Of a stretch of 64,000 nt of DNA, positions 33,150 through 44,900 are shown one piece after another. The stretch comes from Cyrtodaria siliqua. Its lineage: Eukaryota > Mollusca > Bivalvia > Adapedonta > Hiatellidae. Position 1 is the first letter of the stretch. Every line of letters starts with the position of its first letter. Where the stretch lies: positions 124,001 through 188,000 of the forward strand of contig JAWPHD010003256.1 of NCBI GenBank assembly GCA_037043455.1. The letters run 5' to 3'. The position numbers and the translations under genes are program-made. The notes under the pieces were generated by a model that worked only from the letters and a program-made list of their open reading frames with translations, made no database searches and was not told the DNA's origin.

Positions 33150-33730
33150 GCATAACACTACAAAAGAAACCACATCGAATAAAATCGCATATGTATGTGT
33201 GGAAAATGGAACATATGGATTTTTTTTATAATATTTTATGTAATTTAATTACCTTGAGTATAAACACTTAAGTCTTGTTTTCACTTTTTAATAGTAATGT
33301 AAATTTGAACATACTCTGTCGTCGGAAATAAAAAACAGACATGTATGTCTTACGTAAAATGGTAGTTTGAAACATGATCCCCGTTGATATACGAGCCTCA
33401 CTGTCTTTAGTTACATTTAAGAGTTAATTAAAATCATTTCTTTTAATGAAAGAGTGAACCCCCAGTTCGAATTATAACCTTATGTTACAAAAGTATGAAC
33501 ATGTGTCTGTCTTGTTGAAGTTATAAAGTGATGCATGTATTGTTTTATCTTGCATCATATGCTTACATTGTTATATTTTGTTGATTTATAGATGGCCATA
33601 TTGTAAAAAAAAGACTCGTGTAAATGCTTTGTCTTAATATGTTACCTTCTTGAAATAAAGTTATTATTATTACTATTATTATTATAATTATACAATGGAC
33701 ATTATTGTTTTTACTCATTGAATTTGAACA
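33150..33730. other. Intergenic, no gene recognised
   Basis: AT-rich, with a short ATT-rich microsatellite near 33660-33690. Nothing else was seen. Confidence 0.45.
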
Positions 33731-33735
33731 TTTAT

Positions 33736-33850
33736 AGTTATTGGGTTTGTTACTGACCCCCTACAAAAATATGTGGGGTCTGTAAGATTTATAGGGGGCG
33801 AGGGATAGCCCACATATTTCTGTAGGGGGTCAGTTACAAACCCAATAACT
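33736..33850. mobile_element. Foldback (hairpin) element, 115 bp
   Basis: The left arm agttattgggtttgttactg and the right arm cagttacaaacccaataact are inverted, continuing through accccctacaaaaatatgtg and its mirror. Confidence 0.88.
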
Positions 33851-33924
33851 GATTTATTGCATCGAGCACCTTTTTTAAGGCAAACGCCGATATTTAACCC
33901 ATTATAATGGAGCGTCAACGTCAT

Positions 33925-34185
33925 TGAGACGTTCCCGCAATTTGACGTCATGACGTTGACGTCACGACCGGTACAGTTTAAAAACATTATTAAATTTACT
34001 TATTATGTTTGTTACTAACGATTTAAAGAACTATTTGCAAATGATTTAAACTTTGAATCAAAAGTGTAGTCCATATTGTTTTAGTGACCCTCTATGAAAT
34101 CTATTGACCCACTATAGAAATGAGTCACCATGTGACCGCTCTAATCCAATGAAATTCCTAGGATTTTGTGCGAGGTGCAATAAAT
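33925..34185 (+). repeat. Dispersed repeat, second copy of 2070-2335
   Basis: It shares gcaatttgacgtcatgacg, ttgttttagtgaccctctat, tgacccactatagaaa and gaggtgcaataaatc with the copy at 2070. An R2 copy follows at once. Confidence 0.82.
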
Positions 34186-34189
34186 CGGT

Positions 34190-34340
34190 TTAGTGATCCT
34201 TTGGGAGCACAGAGCCCACTTGTTGTGGCTTTAAAGTAAGCCGGTGCTAGAGACGTGAGGGGTGTTGAGGGGGACGTGAGGGGTGTTGCACATTTATTAC
34301 TTCCCATGAACAGGTTCAATAAACCCGGGTCTGCTACGGA
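34190..34340 (+). repeat. Dispersed repeat family R2
   Basis: It contains gtggctttaaagtaagccgg, gacgtgaggggtgttg (partly duplicated) and cccatgaacaggttcaataa. Confidence 0.78.
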
Positions 34341-34344
34341 CACA

Positions 34345-35525
34345 AGACAATATAGAACTTAAATGTATATACTGTGATACAATGCGGTTCTACGGGGCCA
34401 TTGCGTTTGGATCCTGTGTTTCTATAGGACCATTTTTCTCATTTCTGCTGATTCGAAGATATAGAGGTATGCCGAATCTTCCTATATATATATATAGCAG
34501 ACAATCCCAATGTGAGCCTGATCCACTACAGAGAGTGAAGCTGAAACAATAAAAAATCGATACTTGTATGCACTGAATTCTGAACTTGAACGCCATTGAG
34601 TATTGACTGGTAACTGTTCGATATTTAAACGTGTATCCTATGTAAAATAATTGTATGTGTATACCCTTCATGCAAACACCGGTGAACGTGTTACTCAGTA
34701 ACGGGTACGTAAGAAAGGACTGAAGCTGATAGGAAAGCATTTATATGGAATCGGTAATGTATTACGAAAACTATTGTCGTTTCTTATGTGACATATTTAT
34801 GTCTGCACATTTCAAGGTCATCTGATTTGGAAGCAGGTACACAACCGGTACATTGCGGGGTGGGATGGGGGTAAGGGGTGGGGTGGGGGAGGGGTGTGTG
34901 GTGGTGGGGGAGGGGGAGGGGGGGGGGTGTGTGGGTGGACATGAGAACATTGTGATATTCAATTTTTATTCAGATTATGAGGCCCACCCAATAAAGCCTT
35001 TTTGTGTGCAGTAAAATATAAACACACTACAGAAAGTTGTTCATTTAATGCTTTGCTATCATTCTTGTTCTAGAAACAATAAAGAAATATCAGACAAGTT
35101 TTGTATTTAAATTAGCTAAAACATGAATATGCTTTTCTAAATTACAAAGTTATGTTTAGCTTTTCTTACCGAAGACAATATCTAATATAGCAATGTTACA
35201 AAAAACTGCAAGTGGGGCTCAATTTATATACCTGAGTTGATCGGTCATGGAGCATGCAGTCAGTAAATAAACAAGATTCCCATGCTTTTTCAATGACCAA
35301 GTAGCGATGGGAAATATTAGGAAATATTAGGAAATATGTCTTTAAAGACACATTTCCCAACTGAATGTAGTCGTTGAAAAATCATGGATAGCATGCTTTT
35401 TAACTGCTTACTTCTCGCTGACTGATTCCCACAGAGACATTATATTGAGGCCCCTTCACAGTTTTTTCTTTTCATTTACTATTACCTTAGTTTTTGATAT
35501 AAAATATATTGTAACTAAAAACACT
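34345..35525. other. Intergenic with a G-rich tract, no gene recognised
   Basis: The notable part is 34855-34937, a plus-strand run of many G3-G10 blocks separated by short T or TGT loops, with G-quadruplex potential. Near 35310-35335 aggaaatatt occurs three times. No gene is supported. Confidence 0.6.
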
Positions 35526-35539
35526 AGATTGTTTATTAT

Positions 35540-35835
35540 GGGGGAGCATATAGTCGCCCCTTTTCCCGTCCGTCCGTGTGTGCGTCCGTGCGTCACACTT
35601 TTTGTCCGGAGCATAACTCAAAAAGTATGGTTGATTAAAGTTCGTGTGAATGATTAGGACAATGAGACGGAGTGAAGTTCATAGAACCATAACTCTAGCT
35701 TCACTACTTTTTTATTTTTTTTGAAAGCATAATAGAGTTCCGTACGGAATCTCTTTGAATAAGGAAGCACTCACACTAAACAACGCTTTTTTCTGTGTAA
35801 CTTTCGGGATGCATCCATCGGTTCTACCGATTCTC
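35540..35835 (+). repeat. Dispersed repeat (ccgtccgtccgtgtg type)
   Basis: It starts gggggagcatatagtcgccc, then tccgtccgtgtgtgcgtccg and ccggagcataactc. This resembles the ends of the array-bearing repeats near 200 and 2500 in style. Confidence 0.6.
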
Positions 35836-35941
35836 TTGTTATTAATATTAATATCAGAAAACAAACAACAACACACGAACTAGAAGTGATAATTTTACTG
35901 CATCATATATTAATATTAGTTCCACCTATGGCCCATATGAG

Positions 35942-36326
35942 ACCGAAGCATTGTGGTGGAGTGGTTATAACGTGTGCCTTGCATTCGGGAGGTCGTGGGT
36001 TCGAGTCCCCTGACCGCGTCATACCAAAGACTTTAAAAATGGAGTAGTCACTTGTAACCCTTGCCTGACGAGCAAATAATGGGTAGTGCTACGACTGATT
36101 GACCAGTGTCAGAATAATGTGACTGGGTGGGTGGGGGTATCATGTCTACTATTCCAGTGTGGCATCACTATAAAGAAACCAATGAGTTCGCTGCTTCAAG
36201 TAGACATATCATCACATCACACAACAACACACAGATAAAAGTCCAGACATTGTGCCTATACTCGTCGGGTAGGACGCCTGTCGTAGGTGGAGGGACTATA
36301 ATCCTTAGAAATACACACACACACAC
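35942..36326 (+). mobile_element. tRNA-derived SINE with 14-bp target duplication
   Basis: The head has an A-box region (tggtggagtggttataacg) and a B-box (gggttcgagtccc), so transcription by RNA polymerase III from a tRNA-derived promoter is expected. The element ends in an (ac)n tail. The word atggcccatatgag occurs exactly at 35928-35941 and 36327-36340, a clean target-site duplication. Full length is about 385 bp. Confidence 0.9.
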
Positions 36327-36584
36327 ATGGCCCATATGAGGTTGTCCATACGGATTTGGTAACCAATGTCTACACTGTTCAACAACACACTTTGGCATGA
36401 TTTCTCTGCGATGCCAGGTGTTGTCTCCATTTCTGGCAGTACTTTTCTTCACAATATATCTTGGGTCGTTCCATGCCCCACAGTTGTATAACTGTGGTGC
36501 CCCCACAGTTGTATATAGTTGTATAACTGTGGAGCAACTATAAAATCAAGTTTAATGAATTCATATAAGATTTGGTTGAATTCC

Positions 36585-36760
36585 GACAAGCGGTTTCTGA
36601 GAAAAAGTCGTCAGAAGCAAAAGATAACGACGACGACGGACAGACAAAGGACGGATGACGGACGAAGAGTGATTCCAAAACATCACATTGAGCCTCCGGC
36701 TCATGTGATCAGGAGGCTCAATGTGATCAAAAACACTGACAGATGACAACGATTTTTGAA
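36585..36760 (+). repeat. Repeat fragment with short hairpin
   Basis: It holds gacgacgacggacag, then the inverted pair acatcacattgagcctcc and ggaggctcaatgtgat (36680-36728). Confidence 0.6.
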
Positions 36761-38635
36761 GTCCCGATGAGTTTCTTGCATTTGAGATTTACTAAAACAT
36801 GGCAGAGAAGTAACTGATAATAGAGTATATTGTGCTAAAAATACAAAAAAATATTAATTGTTAACACGTGTTTTTTTAAGAAAAGCAATCTATATATCGT
36901 TGTTTTAACATATATACAAGTGCAAATAAAATGCAAAACGGTTATAATTTTTACTACATTATTATACACTCTTTATGGGACGGGCCTCATCCGTTGACAA
37001 AAACCTAATAATCTCAATTTCCTTGTGCAAATGCATTTCTAACAGCGATTTACAGTTACCTATAGAAATTCTCTCCCCCGCAAATACAATAGGCTCGAAA
37101 TGTGTCTTTAAAGGTAATCATTGTATAACTTTAAGAGGTCATTATTGAATATATTCATTATTTTGTTCTTGAATATATCAAATAGGTTATACTTGAGTTT
37201 AATTAAGAGGGTATTATTGAATATCTTTAAGAGGTCATTATTACCTCGTATAATTACAAGTAATATTTATAGCACAATTTTTCGAGTATATGCGATTTAT
37301 ACTGCTTCTCGAGGCGTTACAGTTTTCTGTAAACATAACAGCTCGATCCAAAATTGAGTAGACCATGGTATAACTGCCAAATCTGTCATTTATAGCACGG
37401 CTGAAATATACCGGCATTTGTAGCACGGTTTAGGCTCAGACCTTCAGGTTTATGAAAATTATATCATAAGCAAGAACAAAGGAAAACCATTAGAGATATG
37501 GTACAATTATAGGATAGAGCACTCATGCTCTATTGTATTTATACCACAATAACTAACATATGCTTTGTATATCCTCGGGTATTCTATTGTGGTATAAGAG
37601 GTTATTATTATAAGACATGCTCTCGATAACGTTTGGGATAATTTCTGGCTTAAAAACGAACGGTTTGTAAAGAAACACTATTTCTTTATCTCCGGAAAAA
37701 CAAGAATGGCTAATTTAATTTTATTTCTCTACTTAGAATTAACTTATTTTAAATACAACTGACGCCGAATTAGACCATGCTGAGTGAGAGACATTTCATA
37801 TACAGCTATATATCGGTATGCACAACTATTGTCAGTAAAACAAATATCCATTTGGCTGTACTTAACTAAACTAAAACGTTATTTAAACTGTTTTGTAAAA
37901 GTTCAAACCGGAATTGTTAGGCGCCCTATACAATATAATATACATCACACGTATTTATTCACGCAGCATTTAAGGACAATATTGACGTTTTATATAATTT
38001 GCAAAATGTGAATGTAAAACGAAAGTGTCGATATGTGTTTAATGTGTAAGAGATATGTTAATATCTTGGTAAAAAGTGTATTGTACTTGAGAACAAAACA
38101 AATTCGGCATTCACAAGGCAGAACTATCGAAACCACTTTTTTTTTTTTTTTTTTTTCTTTTTTCCTTTTTTCTTTTTTGAAGTAAATCCTCATTTATCGA
38201 TTGCATTTACTAAACTTTCAAAGATACTTATAACTTATTCGGATTGTACGAATGTTTCTGACATATGTATTCAACTTACTTTGAAGAAGGATTTAATATA
38301 TGTCATGCAAACAAAGTAAGTTTTCTCTCTAACGTTCATGTAGTGCAGAGTGTTGGCTCTTAAAAGCCGTACTACTAATCAGTAGTATTGTTTTTAATGG
38401 ACCTTTGGGCTCAGCGAGCCCGATATAGATGACTTTGAAGAAGAATATCGCTCAAGACCGCTTAAGAACAGATTAAATAAGTCTGATGCTGTTATACTCT
38501 TAGTTGCGTTTGTGGCTTCCAAAGAGTCTCCTTCTTCAGCATGTATTATCATTTTGTTATTTAAACAAAAAAAGCATCCATATTAAAGACGTCTTGGTAG
38601 CCGTGCGTGCATACGTACATATAATCGGAAGTGTT
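36760..38635. other. Intergenic, no gene recognised
   Basis: Features are a loose tandem repeat with ttaagaggtcattatt at about 37125-37250 and a T-rich run at 38137-38178. Near 38440-38560 there are distant similarities to R2 (aagtctgatgctg, gtttgtggcttcc). No gene is supported. Confidence 0.45.
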
Positions 38636-38639
38636 TCTC

Positions 38640-39660
38640 ACTGGTTGTAATCTTCTTTTTTACTAGAAAAGTTAAGGTATTGAAACAAAGTATTGAAACT
38701 TCTTGCATGTTCTCCCTGGAGGTTGTAGATGAGTTCACTGGTTTTATCCGCGCTTTTTGTGAATATACTGTGATCGGTCCCGTACGTCCATCCGTCAGTC
38801 GGTTTTGCTTGTAACCTGAACCTGAACCATTAGTTGAAGGAGGGTGTTCATATTTGGCACACTTGTTACTTAGGATATGTAGATGACAACGAAACTTTGG
38901 AATACATGGTTTGATCCTAGGAGCCAGAGGTCAATGTCAAAAGTTCTAATTCACTAAAATTTACATTACACCCGTGATTTTCAATATATTTTAATAAACT
39001 TTCGGATTCTCTTCTCCGGGGAAAGGAATTTATGGTCATATGGGGTCAGCGTGAATTTTACCTAAAATTCTACATCAGTTGAAGGAGGGTGTTCACATTT
39101 AGCACAGAGGTTGGTTAGGATGTCTAGATGACAACAACGTTTCGAATCCAGGATCTGACCTCTGGGCCCAGAGGAAAAGGTCAAAATATCACATTCACCA
39201 AAATGAACATTAAACCCGCGATGTCCAATATGTGTTCATACAATTTCTCACATGCTATAAGTAATGATAAACGCATACAATAAGATCCGGTTTTGCGATT
39301 TTGTATACGGATCCTATACCCTTGATGAGGGGAATTTGTCATATCTGGTCAGCATGCATTTGTATTGTCTCTTTTTAGGGTGTTCATATTTAGCACATTG
39401 GTTGCCTAGGATGTGTAGATGACAATGAAGGTGTTAAATACAAGGTCTGACTAATGAGTCCAGAGGCAAAAGTCAAAAGGTCAAATTAACCTAAAGGACT
39501 ATTACAGCTACAGTTTTCAAAATGTTAATGACATTTCTTTGCATTCTTATTTTCTTGTAACCTGAACTGTATGCCAGTTAAAAGACGGTATTCATATTTG
39601 GCATAATGGTTAACTAGGATGTGTACATTACAGCGAAGTGCGAATAGATCTGATGTCACA
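38640..39660 (+). repeat. Diverged tandem array, about 250-300-bp units
   Basis: Units share gaaggagggtgttcatattt, ggcacac, ggatatgtagatgacaacga and aggtcaaaaggtcaaattaa-type words, near 38838, 39070, 39378 and 39575. No coding content. Confidence 0.78.
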
Positions 39661-39879
39661 CCCCCACCCAATCGACTTTGCTCTAATTTAAGAATTTGTA
39701 TTCGTTTTCTGGGTGCCTGTGAGTTTTGTCAAAGGTAAAACGTATAAAATGCTTTTACTCCTACGCACGAACAAGTTTCCATTTACAGTTTGGTACAGTT
39801 ATACAAAGACTCAATGTGTATCATATATGCATGCTACCGACATTTTCAAGGCTAGTCCAGAGGAGGAGGAGTACGGCGC

Positions 39880-40260
39880 AGGTGGTCACAAGGATAACAC
39901 ATGGAACATCATCAAACTGTGTCATCATCGGTATTACTTTGGAGGTTTCTGAGTTTATAGTTTAGTTTGAATTAAACAAGCTGGTTTTTTTAATTATTTT
40001 AAGACTCCTGGGGTCCTAGGGAAAGGTGTAACAGGGTAAATAAAATGGGACATCACCAAGTTGTGTCATTTTGGGTATTTAAATGAAGGCCTTTGAGAGT
40101 TGTCAAGCAAAGATGGGTTTCAATACTGTGCCACCTGTAACCCACGGTGTCACATTGTCAAATAATGGAACATCATCAATTTTAAGGTCTTTAAGAGGAC
40201 GTCAAGTAACTTAAATAGTAATCACTTTAAGCTTGGATCCAGTCCTTTCACCACCTGAGA
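39880..40260 (+). repeat. Old tandem repeat (tggaacatcatcaaactgtg)
   Basis: Three diverged units share a tggaacatcatcaa/gttgtgtcat core at about 39900, 40045 and 40170. The overlapping frames at 39713-39965 are therefore not treated as exons. Confidence 0.55.
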
Positions 40261-40269
40261 GGGCAAACA

Positions 40270-41770
40270 GCCGGTATTTAAGAAGGTGCGCTATCGACCT
40301 TGTCTATTTCAGATTGAATAATGAAAAAGCAAATACATCTTTATTTCTCTTACCAATGAAATGAAATGAGGCTGTACTTAAGGTATTAAGCTTCGGCTAT
40401 ATACATGATATAATACTCACCTGACTCTGTCTCACATAACAGAAACTTACGATCAGTCACAAACGAGGGATTATGAGCTCCAAAAACGCATTCTTCTGCA
40501 TATAATACATCGTTTTCTATCAATGGACCTGAGGTTTGGACAATTTTACTTTTTGCACTTGTCAATTTACATTAAAATGTTACATTCAAGTGACACAAAC
40601 AGCCATACTGTATTTAAACTTTATAACACTTACATCTACATTTCAGCAGTACACTGAACACAATTCCTAATTGCTCACTTTTGCATCTTAATTAATTTTC
40701 TTATTTTAAATATATTTTAAAATAGATATGTGATAAGTATTTTGTTTTGACCCATAGTTTGTAAAATATTGACTTTTTGTTTAAATTGTTATATCGTTTG
40801 GGAGTTACGCTCCCTTTATGTGAAAACATGAAATGTGCTGATAGAACACATAACATGAGTTAACGATCGCTTAAAGATATAAAATTCTTAAAATTGGTAT
40901 GAAATAATAGAAAAAAAACCCATAAAAATTTGACCCATTTATCGCAGATTCTCCGTCTATAAAAAAAATGAAATATGGATAATCTTAAATTACCTCCCTT
41001 TAAATAAAATTGAATATTGTTTGAAATTAAAGTAACTGTAATTCAGCGTTAACATTAAATATTTCGAAAATTTCTTTTGCAAACGCATTTGTAGTGGTAA
41101 TGCTAGTAAAACATGATGTCAAAATAATTTTAACTGACATATTTTAGAATTAGGAACATCGAAAGCTTCACTAATTCGAAGTACTTAATAAAATCCTATA
41201 TACCCAGTTGTATGTGTTATAACTTATTACTAAGAAAACACACTGACTTATAAGTTTTAAGATATGTTCATGCAATCAGAGCAGACGATTTACACTCGTT
41301 ATTTTGCAGTTTAACCGTATCTCTAATCAAGCTCAAAATACATAAAACAATGAGAATATTACTGACATATTCTTAGGTAGGTACTTTGGTTAAGTGTATG
41401 TTGTTCCTACACGAAGAAGGTCAACAGGAATGATTACTTTTTGTTCGTGTGACTGACATCACTAAAGCTGGGCATCCGTATCCAATGGACACATTTGCTA
41501 GTTATATACAAGATCAATAACCTATAGCATTGATTCACGTATTATTTATATATCGGAAATGTTGATATAATTGCTAACAATTTCCGTGTACGTGTGTATA
41601 CATTATTAACAGGAAATTATACGAACAATACAACGTCTGATGCGAATACAATGACAGATGTATTGTTTAAGTACGCGCGTTCTTAACAACGTGTTCTAAC
41701 TGGATGTTTGATCGAGAACACTATTCAATCGATTATATTTTCAGTTTCAGTTGGAAGCATTGTATCAACT
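40270..41770. other. Upstream region of the Patched-related gene, nothing recognised
   Basis: AT-rich, without identifiable repeats or exons. A possible 5' UTR acceptor (atattttcag at 41738-41747) precedes the start codon of the Patched-related gene, so a promoter and an untranslated exon could lie here, but none can be placed. Confidence 0.4.
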
Positions 41771-41958
41771 ATGTCCACAAACAAAACCGATTTGCCGAAT
41801 GGAGGAGACATGAAGTATGCCAATGGGGAAATATATCAACTTCAACGTGACATGAACGAACAAAAAGAACGGACAAACTATGCTGGATATTGTGATTGCA
41901 TGTGTTTAAAACGAATCAGCAATGGGATAGTATGGGGATTAGAAACTGCCTTATATAG
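41771..41958 (+). CDS. Patched-related gene, exon 1
   Basis: This exon encodes residues 1-62, cytosolic, with CDCMCLKRISNGI near its end. The ATG at 41771 has A at -3; the open frame reaches farther upstream only without an ATG. It ends AG/gtgaga in phase 2, and the split codon completes to Arg with exon 2 (ALYR-IGKLVARNP), a typical Patched-family entry to TM1. Confidence 0.85.
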
Positions 41959-44900
41959 GTGAGATGTATTATTTATCACTTTATGTAAGTATTTGCCCTA
42001 CATTGCTTAAATATTACTTATTGCTTATATATGTAAGTATTTTCCCTACATTGCTTTACTATTACTTATTACTTATACATGTATATGTAAGTATTTGCCC
42101 TACATTGCTTTAAGCGGTATGACGAGTTTATGCTTGTCAGTATATCATATGTATGTTTTTCCAATTAAAATATATACGTATATGATGTATTCTATTTTGT
42201 TTAATAGAAAATCCAGTTCAGACAAGAGTTATGTAATGTATTTGTCGGTGTATATATTTGTCGGTGTATGTATTTGTCGGTCGGTGTATGTATTTGTCGG
42301 TGTATGTATTTGTCGGTGTTTTAATCATCTTATGTCGCTGTTTATAATACATTCAAATATACATGCATATCAGACATTGTCAAAATATTATTTGCCTCGT
42401 CATACTTTTATAAAGGTTTCAGGCCATCCTCCATGTTACACACGTATATATTTTTAAACAAAAACTGAAATAGGTTGGAAAAGACCCTTGAGCAAAAAGC
42501 ATACGATCATTGCCTTAAATAATATATACAGTGTATATAATCTACACAAGTGGTGGGAAAGGGGGAGAAAAGTCATGCCCTGATAAACTGTAAACTGTTC
42601 ACTACATGTTCTATAAACAATTATACCACATTTAAATATGAGTAACCGTCGTAATATATCAAATACAGGCGTTGTGGGGCAATGACGCGTGTACATTTGA
42701 TTGACAGTTTGTGCGGAAAAGGAAGGCAGGTTTATTGTGTGGTTTACTGTGCTATATAAATTTAATGACTATAAGCTCTATGTCTTACTTGTATTTTAAT
42801 GCAAACCAATGTTTTATAATTTTGAATTTTAATGAAGTATATTTAAAACTGCAATTTATCCAGTTTAAAAGTAGCCTTTATTACAAAAAAGACGCACATT
42901 TTCTGAACGTCTTGTACTGAAATTTCATCTACATCATCATATTTACTTTTCTAAAGTTTTTAGTTCAATACTTTGTTGAGTTTCTATGTTAAGTAAACTC
43001 CTTAATTTATTGCAAAATATCCAAAATGAATAATACTAATGTGTATTTGTGTTATTTTTTTATATCATTTATTATTTATATTCTTTTAATAATGTTTGTC
43101 TAACTTATTGAATTGTATGCGCGCGTCTGTTACAGTCAGTTTTATGAATAGTTTGCCTTGTTGTTTGTATTCGTGTACGGCATTACCACTGTAAATACAA
43201 TTTGGCCATGATCACGTTCATACTATCTTTGTTAAACTTGTTAAAAGGTTTATCAAAAGAGGTTATGACCCTATCATTTTGCAACGCACTGCATTCTTGA
43301 TGGTGGTGGACCCATTTGCAGTTCGCCACTATGCCTTCCTCTTTAACTGCACAATGACCGGACAGGCTGTGGACCCTATGATGACGTCTACCTAAATCCC
43401 AAAAAGGACGGTGACGTTTGATGTTTGTCTGCAATCTCTTCTTGTTGCTCAGGCCTCTGTCAAGTCATTGAATACCTTATTTGTGGCGTTCTAGGCTATT
43501 GTTTTGTTTGTATTTATATGTGTCTTTGTCTTTTACTTATATTGCCTATTAATGCTACCTTGTTGGTTAGAGAATAGTTCTTGGCGGGGATTTCTTTATT
43601 TACACTGTCCCGTTTTATTGGGATAAAGTAAGGTAAGTGTGAGGTAAAGGTGCACCCTAGAACCTGGTTTAAACCCCCAGCGGCCTTTTCTGTCACTGAC
43701 AGTTCCAAGGCGGTAGCCCTATTGTCAACCCTTTTTGTGTTTGTGATTTCATATACCTTTATTCTTTATTAACACTGCCATTGGCAGTTCGACTTTTATA
43801 CTTATTTTTGTGATTACATCTATTTATTATTTATACACTTGCATAAGCTAAAGACATATTTTAGAAAAGGCTTATACAAAAAATACTTTTACATTTATGT
43901 ATCGATCTAGCTTATTTTGATGTAGATCTGATCATCCAAGGGTAAGTCAATCGACTGTTTGTTCACTAGCTTACATATCGGATTAACCCATTTACAGATG
44001 AAACAATTGTGTTATTCCTGATGGATCGCGACATGTTTAAATACATACGCATATGTTATATTCCTGACGAATCTCTGAATGTTTATACACACATGTATAT
44101 CACTATATTCCTGACGGATCGCTGTATGTATATATACACACATGTATATCACTTTATTGTATACTTTCATATTGTCCCGTTTAGTTTGCATTGAGGTAAG
44201 TGTGCAATATTCTACGATATTGCACACATTGATATTGCACCGGAACTTTTTCTCGCGCTTGCTAAGAGCCGCGAAATAGAAATAAGGAACTACTTTCAAC
44301 GGAATCCTGCCTATAGTGTCAACAAAAAAAACACGACGTGTTTTTGTTTTTAACCTTTTGTGGCAAAAATTGATAAAATAATTGAAATGGTCACTCACCC
44401 ACTATTTTTAACGATATCGAATGGCAAACAAACGTTAGAAAATCGCTTGACGTTTTTAATGACGTCATCCGACGTCGACGTCGTTTTCGAGCAAAATAAT
44501 CATCCACACAAAATGAAACTGAATGACATTATAGGAATTCCATCGGAAGCTATAAAAATATCACAAATATAATGAAAAGTAATATTCATACAATTAGCAT
44601 TGATCGAAAACAATATGAAAGTATACAACAAGCAAGATTTTACGCAAGCGTAAAATAGCTTCCGAGAGACAAGAAGTTAACATAATAAGATATCAAGTCA
44701 CGGGTGTTAAAACAATATTGAAAAAAATAAATGTTTTCACGGGCGACCGTTTTTTCTTACATTCTTCCCGATTTTTACCATCAGTTCTTCCTACCAAGCA
44801 TTTTAAATCAATCTGGGCGACCTCGCTTCTGTCTGTTCAAAAACCTTGACATGCCTTACATATTGATTACAATTACCTTGTAATACGACGTGCTAGAAGT

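Noticed and set aside
39713..39965. Overlapping 79-codon frames as an exon
   Set aside because: The segment is a unit of an old tandem repeat (39880-40260); no acceptor and donor pair with consistent phase was seen.
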